DNA from: DASQZK01 sp963763215
GTDB taxonomy: Bacteria; Bacteroidota; Bacteroidia; Bacteroidales; GCA-2748055
Assembly (NCBI GenBank): GCA_963763215.1
Contig: CAVXNX010000029.1
Location: 30,402-94,401 of the forward strand
Length of the DNA stretch: 64,000 nucleotides
Direction: 5' to 3'
The translations under genes were made by a program, and so were the position numbers. Each line of letters opens with the position of its first letter. Positions within the stretch are counted from its first letter, which is position 1. Below the pieces are notes generated by a model. It saw nothing but the letters and a program-made list of their open reading frames with translations. It had not been told where the DNA came from and made no database searches. Positions 17,668 to 26,565 of this stretch are shown here, piece by piece.

Positions 17668-18780
17668 CTAAAGCAGAAGGGAGAGCTTGACGGCATTCAG
17701 TGCGTTGTCGTATTCTTTCAGGCCCTGTGTCCTCTTCCAGACCTTCTGCTCGTCAAAATCGTACTGGAGAACCTGTTTGATCCGGATGATCAGTTCAGCC
17801 GGGGTATTCCCGATTTCACACAATTCCTCCAGCCCGGTATTGCTGACCATGGGGCTGTTAACCACGCAGAATCTCCCGGCGAAAAGAGATTCAATGAGTT
17901 TCAGCTTTATTCCGGAATCCTGGAAAGTGACCAGGACAGAGGCATGAGCATGCCTGATGAGATCATTCATCTCCTCGCGTGAAGGTGAGGGCACCAGCCT
18001 GATGTTAGGGAAGTCTCTGACAGCCCCGGTAATGGCAGGCACCGGATTTTTCCCCGCAATAATGACCGGGAAATCCATCTTGCTGAAAACCTTCCCAATG
18101 AGATAAAGCGCCGCTTCCACATTTTCACTTACCGAGAGATTGCCGTGGTAGAGAACATACTTTCCGTGTCCGGGCTCAATATCAACCTTGTCGTTCGAAT
18201 GAAAAGGATTCAACAGGAAGGTGTTTCCATATTTTTCCTGGAAATAGTCCCGGTCGGAAAGGGAAATGGCCGCGATCTCATCGGCATGGTGAAGGATTCC
18301 TTCGGCGCGCTTGAGACGCTTCGATTCAGCAAGGAAAAACAGCCTGGAGCGAACCGAATCGGCCGATTTAGCCAGCTGTCTGTAATAGTGGTGCTCAATG
18401 TTGTGCATCCTGACGATCCTGAGCTTTTCGTCGAGCAGGGGATGGTCAAGGTAATAGGTGGAATGCAATCCCTCAAAAAGCACGGGCCAGCTGTCGGCCG
18501 CAAGGTTCGCCAGCAATTCACCCGAACGCCGGGAATGAATGATGTATGGCTTCAGGCTGAACTGCGACTTCCATCCGGTTTTCCTCGGATAATAATAAAC
18601 CTTTTCACAATAGTTCTCAAGTTCTTCCGAAGGGGGACGTTCATAGGTGAAGGCATGAAGGATCACTTTCACCCCGGCATTCTTCAGGCTCCTGATCTTA
18701 TGAAAGATATCGATAACGCCGCCATAATCGGGCGGGTAGGGGACGTCGAAGGAAACAATATGCAGCTGTTTTCCTGTCAA
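17668..18780 (-). CDS. Family 4-like glycosyltransferase
   Basis: A GT-B fold glycosyltransferase of about 370 residues, likely acting on cell-surface polysaccharide precursors at the inner membrane. The N-terminal domain begins KQLHIVSFDVPYPPDYGGV, typical of GT4 proteins, and has MHNIEHHYY. The C-terminal domain has YVLYHGNLSVSENVEAAL (nucleotide-sugar side) and SVLVTFQDSGIKLKLIESL with the family's acidic/Gly motif partly altered. I place the start at TTG 18780. An upstream TTG at 18807 is also in frame but overlaps promoter-like sequence. No polysaccharide cluster surrounds it. Confidence 0.82.
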   Translation of the reverse strand: MTGKQLHIVSFDVPYPPDYGGVIDIFHKIRSLKNAGVKVILHAFTYERPPSEELENYCEKVYYYPRKTGWKSQFSLKPYIIHSRRSGELLANLAADSWPVLFEGLHSTYYLDHPLLDEKLRIVRMHNIEHHYYRQLAKSADSVRSRLFFLAESKRLKRAEGILHHADEIAAISLSDRDYFQEKYGNTFLLNPFHSNDKVDIEPGHGKYVLYHGNLSVSENVEAALYLIGKVFSKMDFPVIIAGKNPVPAITGAVRDFPNIRLVPSPSREEMNDLIRHAHASVLVTFQDSGIKLKLIESLFAGRFCVVNSPMVSNTGLEELCEIGNTPAELIIRIKQVLQYDFDEQKVWKRTQGLKEYDNALNAVKLSLLL

Positions 18781-19109
18781 ATGTGAACAAAGGTTAAAAT
18801 TCGTCAAATAAGATTAATACACGTAACAAATATATGAACTCTGACGTCTTTATACTGTATTTAAGATGATGAAAATTTAAAAAGATCACCGGACATCTGA
18901 ATTTAAGGTGCCGGAGTTCAATGAAAAATAGAAAAAGAGTTCTTTTCATGATGAAGAAAAAAATCCGGCCACAAATTGGTGCAGAATTTTATTCATTGGT
19001 GATATTTAATTCTATCAGAAGCAGAATTGCAAAAAATTTCCGGGATTATTTATAACAATTCGATGGATTCTGCGTAATTATAGAAAGTTTAACAATTTGA
19101 AATCTTTTG

Positions 19110-19267
19110 TGGCACAGAATTTGACTTTAATTGATAAAGACACAACATATAGGTTAATAAATAGAGTTAGCAGAGGGTTAGTAGTTTTTTAGTAGTTTTC
19201 TTTTCATAGATAGTTTTAGGGTTAGTTAGTTTTAAAGTGTCATCTGTAAAGATGGCACTTTTTTTTT
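19110..19267 (+). ncRNA. Candidate small RNA ending in a strong orphan terminator
   Basis: The region between the divergent glycosyltransferase and argS has no open frame, yet a near-perfect terminator at 19234-19267 ends a plus-strand transcript that must begin inside this gene-free stretch. TGGCACAGAATTTGAC (19110-19125) resembles a sigma-54 promoter with correct spacing, although the -12 GC reads GA. The putative RNA of about 130 nt is rich in GTTAG/TTAGTAG words (GAGTTAGCAGAGGGTTAGTA and GGGTTAGTTAG). I do not recognise it as 6S, SRP RNA or tmRNA. Confidence 0.45.
19234..19267 (+). terminator. Intrinsic terminator upstream of argS
   Basis: A 12-bp stem (AAAGTGTCATCT with AGATGGCACTTT, one G-U pair) closes a GTAA tetraloop and runs into nine T. 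On the minus strand no T-run follows, so it works in the plus direction only. It belongs to no annotated gene. Confidence 0.9.
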
Positions 19268-19277
19268 GTCCCCCTCC

Positions 19278-19305
19278 TTGTTTTCATTCACTATCCTTAT
19301 CTTTG
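19278..19305 (+). promoter_or_regulatory. Probable argS promoter
   Basis: TTG at 19278-19280 and TATCTTTG at 19298-19305, spaced by 17 bases, match the Bacteroidota -33/-7 pattern except for slightly short spacing. The argS start codon follows 28 bases later. Confidence 0.5.
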
Positions 19306-19333
19306 CAGCCTTATTCATTTCAGAAAGCACACG

Positions 19334-21120
19334 ATGAAAACCCTGGAGATCATACTGACAAAAGCCGTGCAGGAGGGCATGAATGCCTTGTACGGGAAAT
19401 CCGTGCCGGTGACAAAGATTCAGGTTCAGAAAACACGGCGTGAATTTTCCGGTGATCTGACCGTGGTGGTTTTTCCCTTGACGGCATTCTCCGGTAAATC
19501 ACCTGCCGTCACGGCTGAGGAGCTTGGGACTTACCTTACCGGAAACCTGGATGAGCTCACGGGATTCAATGTCATCAAAGGCTTCCTCAACCTGACGGTC
19601 AGTACTTCTTACTGGCTGGAATTCCTTACGGATGCGTCTTCAGGCCCTGTTTTTCGGTTGGCAGGAAAAGGATGAATCACTGCCTTCGGTTATGGTGGAA
19701 TATTCATCTCCCAACACCAACAAACCGCTCCATCTGGGACATATCCGAAATAATCTGCTGGGTTTTTCCGTCTCGAGGATCCTCGAAGCCACGGGCCGCG
19801 ATGTGATCAAGGTGAACCTCGTCAATGACCGGGGCATTCACATCTGCAAGTCGATGCTTGCCTGGCAGAAGTTCGGCCATGGGGAGACACCGGAATCTTC
19901 GGGGAAAAAAGGCGACCATCTTGTCGGCGATTATTATGTGCGTTTTGACCGGGAATATAAGAAACAGGTCGACGAACTGATTGCCGCAGGGCATTCCCGG
20001 GAGGAAGCGGAAAACCTGAGCCCGATACTACGGGAAGCACGCGAGATGCTTCGCCAATGGGAGGCCGGAGACGAGAATGTGAGGGAACTCTGGCAAAAAA
20101 TGAATGCATGGGTCTATGAGGGTTTTGATGAGACTTACCGCCGGTTGGGCGTCGATTTCGACCGGATTTATTACGAATCGGAGACTTATAAGCTGGGCCG
20201 GGAACTGGTTCTCGCCGGCCTGGAAAAAGGCCAGCTCTACCGGAAGGATGATGGTTCCGTCTGGGCCGATCTGACACCGGAAGGACTCGATCAAAAGCTA
20301 TTGCTCCGGTCCGACGGAACTTCGGTCTACATGACCCAGGATCTCGGGACGGCCCACCAGCGCTTTTCGGAATACAACCTCGACCGGCACATCTACGTGG
20401 TCGGTAATGAACAGAACTATCATTTCCAGGTGCTCTCGCTCATCCTCTCCAAACTGGGATTCTCCTGGGCGGAAAAGATCTACCACCTTTCCTACGGCAT
20501 GGTGGAGCTCCCCGAAGGGAAAATGAAGTCACGCGAAGGAAAAGTGGTCGATGCCGACGACCTGATCGATGAAATGAACCGGACTGCAAGGGAAATGTCT
20601 GATGAACTTGGGTAAGCTCGGGACGATCCCCGATGAAGACAAGGAAAAAATTTACCTTCAGGTTGGGCTTGCTGCACTGAAGTATTTCATCCTCAAGGTG
20701 GATCCTAAAAAGAACATGACGTTCAACCCCAGGGAATCGATCGATTTTAACGGCAACACAGGCCCGTTCATCCAGTACAGCTATGCCAGGATACAATCGG
20801 TACTCAGGAAAGCCGGTGATGAGCCGGCTGCTGTTCCCGCGGCTATCAAGCCAAATGAAAAGGAGATATCCTTGATCCGGACCATTTATGATTTCCCGTC
20901 GGTGATCTCTGCAGCAGCCAGGGAATTCAACCCCTCACTGATCGCCAATTACCTTTACGATACGGCAAAGGAATTCAACCAGTTTTACCACGATTATTCC
21001 ATCCTCAATGCGGAAACTGAAGAGATGAAAAACCTGAGGCTCGTCCTGTCGGTCACCGTGGGGGAGATCATCAAAAACGGCATGTACCTTCTTGGTATCG
21101 GGGTGCCTGAACGAATGTGA
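19334..21120 (+). CDS. argS: Arginyl-tRNA synthetase (two frameshifts)
   Basis: ArgRS charges tRNA-Arg. About 595 residues: an N-terminal Add-1 domain (MKTLEIILTKAVQEGMNALY, FSGDLTVVVFPL), the class I signature as PLHLGHIRNN, the ArgRS-typical NLVNDRGIHICKSM, the KMSKS-equivalent GKMKSREGK, and a DALR anticodon-binding domain at the end (NGNTGPFIQYSYARIQSVLR). The frame breaks near 19671 (AAAAGG) and 20610 (TTGGGT); removing one G in each joins AGKDESLPSV and DELGKLGTIPDED. An intact single-copy ArgRS is essential, so these are almost certainly sequence errors. The stop directly abuts the convergent folD stop. Confidence 0.96.
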
Positions 21121-22002
21121 TCAGGGGTAAATCTCCCTTTTGGCAGCCAGGAGGGTGTTTTTCAGCAGGGAGACGATCGTCATCAGTCCCACTCCGCCGG
21201 GAACGGGCGAAATGTAAGACGTTTTCGGAGCCACCTCGTCGAACTTGACATCCCCTTTGAGCTTAAACCCCGATTTTGTGAGGTCCGATTTCACGCGCGT
21301 TGTTCCGACGTCGATAACAACCGCACCCTCTTTGACCATGTCGGCAGTGACAAACTCAGGGATCCCGATGGCGGCAATAAGGATATCCGCCTGCCGCGTG
21401 ATGGAAGGCAGATCGGCTGTCCGGCTGTGGCAGAGGGTGACCGTGCAGTTGCCGGGGTTGGTTTTCTGCCCCAGGAGGATGCTCACGGGCTTTCCGACGA
21501 TGTTGCTTCTCCCGATGACCACACAGTGCCTGCCGGCCGTTTCAATGTTGTAGCGTTTCAGGAGTTCCAGGATCCCAAGGGGAGTGGCTGAGATGTAGGC
21601 CGGGAGGCCGATGACCATTCTACCCAGATTGACAGGGTGGAAGCCGTCGACATCCTTTTCGGGGGCGATCGTTTCAATCACCCGCGTTTCGGAAATGTGG
21701 GGTGGGAGGGGAAGCTGAACGATAAAACCGTCGATGGCGGGATCGTTGTTCAGCTCGACGACTTTTTCCAGGAGTTCCTTCTCCGTGACATCATCTTCGT
21801 AACGGACCAGCGTGGAAAGAAAGCCGACCTCTGCGCAGGCTTTGACCTTGTTCCGGACGTAGGTTTCGCTTCCCCCGTCATGACCCACCAGGACGGCGGC
21901 CAGGTGGGGCTGACGGTGGCCGTGGGCGATCATTTGGCGTACCTCGTCGGCGATTTCAAGCTTGATTTCTTCGGCAATTTTTTTTCCTTCAATGCGTATC
22001 AT
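21121..22002 (-). CDS. folD: Methylenetetrahydrofolate dehydrogenase / methenyltetrahydrofolate cyclohydrolase
   Basis: FolD interconverts methylene-, methenyl- and formyl-tetrahydrofolate in one-carbon metabolism. The 293-residue protein has the active-site YVRNK (Tyr48, Lys52), DGFIVQLPLP (Gln96), EKDVDGFHP (Asp119), the dinucleotide-binding VVIGRSNIVGKP, and PGGVGLMTIVSLLKNT at the C-terminus. It is intact and full length. Its stop codon touches that of argS on the other strand, leaving no room for a separate terminator. Confidence 0.98.
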   Translation of the reverse strand: MIRIEGKKIAEEIKLEIADEVRQMIAHGHRQPHLAAVLVGHDGGSETYVRNKVKACAEVGFLSTLVRYEDDVTEKELLEKVVELNNDPAIDGFIVQLPLPPHISETRVIETIAPEKDVDGFHPVNLGRMVIGLPAYISATPLGILELLKRYNIETAGRHCVVIGRSNIVGKPVSILLGQKTNPGNCTVTLCHSRTADLPSITRQADILIAAIGIPEFVTADMVKEGAVVIDVGTTRVKSDLTKSGFKLKGDVKFDEVAPKTSYISPVPGGVGLMTIVSLLKNTLLAAKREIYP

Positions 22003-22171
22003 CGTTATGGATTTTGGTCTGTTCTAAGGTTCCGTTCATGGAGCGCATCATCATGAATGACCCGGCACTGACCTGGATGTTCGCTTGCTTTTCAATCCCG
22101 CAGCAGAAAACACCAGGATGATCGCACATTTCGTCGTGGGGAACCGAAAATCAAAATGATCGGGCCGGCTT

Positions 22172-23507
22172 TTATTTCCTGATCATCGGGTTGTTGCCCA
22201 TCATCCGGGCCATATTTTTTCCGCCGCTCATCATCTTCATCATCTTCCGGGTATCATCAAACTGCTTGATCAGCCTGTTGACTTCCTGGATGGTGGTTCC
22301 GCTTCCGCTGGCGATACGTTTTCTGCGGCTTCCGTTCAAAACGGCCGGATTATCTCTTTCCTCGGGGGTCATCGCCCTGATGATGGCTTCCACGCCCTTG
22401 AAGGCGTCGTCATCGATGTCGAGATCTTTGATGGCTTTGCCCACCCCGGGGATCATACTGGCCAGGTCCTTGATGTTGCCCATTTTTTTGATCTGCTGGA
22501 TCTGGGAGAGGAAATCGTCGAAATTGAACTGATTTTTCGCAATTTTTTTCTGGAGCTTCCTGGCCTCATCGGCGTCAAACTGTTCCTGGGCACGTTCAAC
22601 GAGAGAGACGATATCGCCCATACCGAGGATCCTGTCGGCCATACGTGCAGGATGGAAGACATCGATGGCTTCGAGTTTTTCGCCCGTTCCGACGAATTTG
22701 ATGGGCTTGTCGACCACGGCCCGGATGGAAAGGGCGGCCCCGCCCCGGGTATCCCCGTCGAGCTTGGTGAGCACGACGCCGTCGAAATCGAGACGGTCGT
22801 TGAATTCCTTTGCGGTGTTCACGGCATCCTGCCCGGTCATCGAGTCGACCACGAAGAGGATTTCGTGTGGATTCACCGCTTTTTTGATCTCGGCAATCTC
22901 GTTCATCATTTGCTCGTCGATAGCCAGCCGGCCGGCGGTATCGATGATCACGACATTATGCCCCAGTGTCCTGGCTTCTTTGACGGCGGCTTTGGCAATT
23001 TTCACGGGGTCCTTGCTGCCTTCCTCGGTATAATACCGGCACTTCCACCTGCTGGCCAAGGATCTTAAGCTGTTCGATGGCTGCCGGACGGTAAACGTCG
23101 CCGGCGACAAGAAGCGGGTTGCGGCCCTTTTTTTGTTTGAGATACCTGGCCAGTTTTCCGGAGAACGTCGTTTTCCCGGAACCCTGGAGACCGGCGATCA
23201 GGATGACGGCCGGGTTCGCCTTGATGTCAATTTCTTCACTGGTGCCGCCCATGAGCTCAGCCAGCTCATCGTGCACGATCTTGACGATCATCTGCCCCGG
23301 CTTGACCGCCGTCAGGACATGCTGCCCCAGCGCCTTTTCCTTTACCGTATCCGTGAAATTCTTGGCAATCTTGTAATTGACGTCAGCATCCAGCAGGGCG
23401 CGCCGCACATCCTTCAGCGTTTCCGCTACATTGATCTCTGTAATGGTGCCCTGTCCCTTCAGGAGCTTAAAGGATTGCTCCAGCCTGTCAGATAAATTTT
23501 CAAACAT
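22172..23507 (-). CDS. ffh: Signal recognition particle protein Ffh (frameshifted)
   Basis: Ffh binds 4.5S RNA and nascent signal sequences and targets ribosomes to the membrane. About 444 residues: the N domain (MFENLSDRLEQSFKLLKGQG), G domain with P-loop GLQGSGKTT, DTAGRLAIDEQM and TKLDGDTRGGAALS, then a Met-rich M domain ending KMMKMMSGGKNMARMMG. The frame changes near 23034 within CGGTATAATACCGGC; removal of one T/A restores VEVPVYTEEGSKDP. The gene is preceded by a near-consensus promoter. Confidence 0.97.
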
Positions 23508-23534
23508 TTTTCTGTCCCGATTTTTAAACGGCTA

Positions 23535-23566
23535 CAAAATTAAACAAAATAGAGATGAGAAACAAA
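23535..23566 (-). promoter_or_regulatory. Bacteroidota-type promoter of ffh
   Basis: Read on the minus strand, TTTG (23566-23563) is followed after exactly 20 bases by TAATTTTG (23542-23535). This is a full match to the -33/-7 consensus and places the transcription start about 20 bases before the ffh ATG. Confidence 0.7.
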
Positions 23567-23878
23567 GGATAAACCAGCTTCTGAAATCGTGTTCAATGAA
23601 GGCATTATTCGGCTTGCAGCTCCCGGCGGACGTCAAACGTAAGGAAAAAAATCCGAATCGCCGGCCGTGAAAGGCGACGATAATTTGCAACCAAATGCAT
23701 TCTAAACTGTAAAATACATCAGGGCTGCCCGGAACGCGCTTTTCACCGGAAAACCCGAAAACCGGTTCTGAATGGAGGGGCTTCCGGAAACAGCCTGTTC
23801 AAAGGAATCACCGGGGAATGCCTTTTTAATTCGATGAACTTTTATATCTTTAAAGGGAATTATTGACTGAATTTAACT
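23567..23878. other. Intergenic region with no recognised feature
   Basis: The spacer between the ffh promoter and the GH84-like gene contains no convincing open frame, hairpin with T-run or RNA motif. A weak -7-like element TATCTTTA at 23844-23851 may belong to the downstream gene. Confidence 0.5.
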
Positions 23879-26482
23879 ATGCCTAACCGGAGAATATTTC
23901 ATGTTATCCTTATCGTTTTCCTGGTTTTTTCAGGAGGTTGCCGTTCCCGGTCACATATTGTGAACCTTCAGTCGCAATGGTCGGGCCTCGATCCAAGGAG
24001 TATTCCACTGACCATCCGGGAAAGGGAATACGCCAGGGGGAATCTGGTGATCAATCCCTCCTTTGAACAGGGACGTTACTACAACGTCGATACCGTCAAT
24101 CTTTCCTTTAACCTTCCGGGCTGGAAGAAAGTGGGGGAGGATGTGTACTGGACCGATACGCAGAACCCTTCAGGATTTGAGCCCGATGAAGCATCCAGCG
24201 GAACACATGCCATTCGCATTGAACGAACCCATGCCGACGAAACCGATCTCCAGGGAGAAGGCGTGATCAGTGATTACCTGAAGGTTATCCCCGGGAATTA
24301 CCGGCTTTCCATGGATATACGGCTCAGCCATGTCGAGTCGGGCCTGGGACGGCTCGGCACCAACACATACGATGCCGTGAACATCATGCTGTATTTCTAC
24401 GATAAAAACAAAGTGCTTATCCGTAACCAGGCTTACCACCCGGCATACGATCATGAGATCAACAACAGCTTCAAAGGCCAGCCCTTTGCCAATTTCAGGT
24501 ACATCAATGAATATGGATGGGGACGGGTTATTGCCCGCTCAGGCAACTTTCCTTTTGATGAAGGAAACATCCCCGACCAGGCGCGATATGTCCGGATATT
24601 TGCGGGCCTCAAGGGTACAGGTACCATGTGGCTGGACATGGTCGATTTTCGATATTCCACCGAAAATTTCACCTTCCTCGAGAAAGTGAAACCACTGTTC
24701 GATTCCACCCTTGAACGCGCCAACTATCTCCTTCCCAAACCACAGAAAGCCGTTGACTACAAGGAGATGGAGCTGATCAGGATGAGCGAGGGCGGGAAAG
24801 CCCTCAAACCGCTTGTTCTGATTCCCTCGGGTGCTGACGGGTCCTACAAAAAGACCATTGCCGGATTTGTCGGTGAACTGAGGAATAGAAAACTTTACAC
24901 CAGCCGCGAGAATCCCGTGATCACGCGCGTTTCATCGGCTGTCCTTGAATCGGGACGGCTCATTTTCAGCTTCGGAAATACGGAACTTTCCAACCAGTTC
25001 TCAGGCCACCTGCCGATGGAGGAGATCATCGACAAACCGCAGGCGTATTATATCCGCCGCCTCGATGCCATGGATAATGTCATCTTCATCGGGGCATCGG
25101 ACAACGAGGGTCTGCACCATGCCCTGGCAACCCTATTGCAGCTGATCGATATGAACGATTCGCTTTACCATCATTACGATATTACCGACTATCCCGATTT
25201 TACGCGGAGGGGAATGATCGTCCCGACGGGCGGGGCCGGTTTACGTGGCTTCAGGGCAGCAGACCTTGACTTTCTGGTTTCTTCAGGGATCAACGAATTT
25301 ATCGTGGAACCGAGGGGCGACGATGTCAGTTCGCAAAATTTCGCCCGTTTGTGCCAGCCCGGGTTCAAGATGGTCACCGCCTTGAAAAAGGACCGGGAAT
25401 ACATCCGGACGGGCATCTCCCTGCGGGAACAAAACTTTCCTGTGCTGAACAGCCTGAGGAGCGGTGGCATAGACGACTTCAAACTCAAGAAGGAGTTTGC
25501 AGAAGCTGTGGAAAACGAAGCGGAAAATACCGCCGCTCTTACCAGCCGTTTCATTGATGACGGAGCCGAAATGATTATCCAGTCGGATGTCAGCATCTGG
25601 AAATGTCTCGACCTCGGATCGCCACGCAAATCGATCAGGATGCTCCGGGAAAAACCCTTTCTCCGGTTTATGGCCATCCGTGATGCCTACTGGAAGGCCA
25701 TCGGTGAGAATGAAAAACCCGACACCTCGGTCGTCACCTGTCTTTTCCCTTTGTTCTCCGATAACAGGTTGAAAAATCAGATGGATCCCGGTGAGTTTTG
25801 CTACGAAAAGTCCATTGAAAAATATTCGGCATTGTATGGCTGCGAATTATGGACCGGCCCGGCAGCCTATTCCACGATCATCGACGATGTTGACCTGGCA
25901 CAGTTCCGCATCGATAACCCGCTTCCGGTGAAATTGTTTGACAATACCCTCACCGCCAGGGAAGAGGACGTGGTCATGGGCGGATACCCATCACGATACC
26001 CGGGGAAAGCAGCCCTCGGTGCACTCTTCCAGCCTTACGCTGTGGAGATGACCCCGGGCATCCGCAAGCAGTTGAAGAGGGAATGCATCCTCAATATCGG
26101 GGCACCCGATGAACTCACCCTGATCCGGTTAGCGACGGCCGCCGATTATCTCTGGAACAATTCCGGTTATGATCCGTGGTTCTCAGCCTGGAAAACCCTC
26201 GTTTACCGCTACGGCAAAGAAACGGCGGAAGAACTGGTCTGGTTTAACGATGACTATTACAACCTGCTCTCGGTCTGCCTCCGGCTCGAAAATTCCGGCT
26301 ATAACCAGAAACTGCTGAAGTCGGGTGATGAGATCGTGATCCAGCTCGATTCTCACTGGGGGAATATCAAAGTCCTTCTGGAGAAGGATGTCGATTTTCT
26401 GAATGATCTCTCGGATCTGAAAAACCGGGTTCTTTCCCGGTTTTATGAAGCCAAAAGGCTGCCCGAATCCGGACGGCGCTGA
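23879..26482 (+). CDS. Large lipoprotein with carbohydrate-binding and GH84/GH20-like domains, catalytic pair not evident
   Basis: An 867-residue intact protein with a lipoprotein signal (MPNRRIFHVILIVFLVFSGGC, Cys21). Residues about 50-225 look like a CBM/galactose-binding sandwich (NLVINPSFEQGRYYNVD, GTGTMWLDMVDFRY). Residues 310-430 resemble the GH20/GH84 N-terminal domain (ENPVITRVSSAVLESGRL, AYYIRRLDAMDNVIFIGA, EGLHHALATLLQLI). The following segment (DYPDFTRRGMIVPTGGAG, LDFLVSSGINEFIVEPRGDD) matches the start of a beta-N-acetylglucosaminidase barrel. Where GH84 enzymes carry a catalytic Asp-Asp pair I see only IIQSDVSIW. It may bind or hydrolyse an amino sugar, or be a non-catalytic relative. 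It is monocistronic. Confidence 0.6.
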   Translation: MPNRRIFHVILIVFLVFSGGCRSRSHIVNLQSQWSGLDPRSIPLTIREREYARGNLVINPSFEQGRYYNVDTVNLSFNLPGWKKVGEDVYWTDTQNPSGFEPDEASSGTHAIRIERTHADETDLQGEGVISDYLKVIPGNYRLSMDIRLSHVESGLGRLGTNTYDAVNIMLYFYDKNKVLIRNQAYHPAYDHEINNSFKGQPFANFRYINEYGWGRVIARSGNFPFDEGNIPDQARYVRIFAGLKGTGTMWLDMVDFRYSTENFTFLEKVKPLFDSTLERANYLLPKPQKAVDYKEMELIRMSEGGKALKPLVLIPSGADGSYKKTIAGFVGELRNRKLYTSRENPVITRVSSAVLESGRLIFSFGNTELSNQFSGHLPMEEIIDKPQAYYIRRLDAMDNVIFIGASDNEGLHHALATLLQLIDMNDSLYHHYDITDYPDFTRRGMIVPTGGAGLRGFRAADLDFLVSSGINEFIVEPRGDDVSSQNFARLCQPGFKMVTALKKDREYIRTGISLREQNFPVLNSLRSGGIDDFKLKKEFAEAVENEAENTAALTSRFIDDGAEMIIQSDVSIWKCLDLGSPRKSIRMLREKPFLRFMAIRDAYWKAIGENEKPDTSVVTCLFPLFSDNRLKNQMDPGEFCYEKSIEKYSALYGCELWTGPAAYSTIIDDVDLAQFRIDNPLPVKLFDNTLTAREEDVVMGGYPSRYPGKAALGALFQPYAVEMTPGIRKQLKRECILNIGAPDELTLIRLATAADYLWNNSGYDPWFSAWKTLVYRYGKETAEELVWFNDDYYNLLSVCLRLENSGYNQKLLKSGDEIVIQLDSHWGNIKVLLEKDVDFLNDLSDLKNRVLSRFYEAKRLPESGRR

Positions 26483-26565
26483 CCCGATTTGATGAAATTC
26501 TTGATGACTTTTCAATTAACGAAGAAATAATTCCTAATTTTGACCTCTAAATAGATTCATGATAC

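Noticed and set aside
19237..19443. A 68-codon plus-strand frame over the argS leader
   Set aside because: It overlaps the terminator and the start of argS in another frame and contains no motif.
22003..22171. Possible small gene between folD and ffh
   Set aside because: No frame of useful length with a credible start was found; it appears to be plain spacer.
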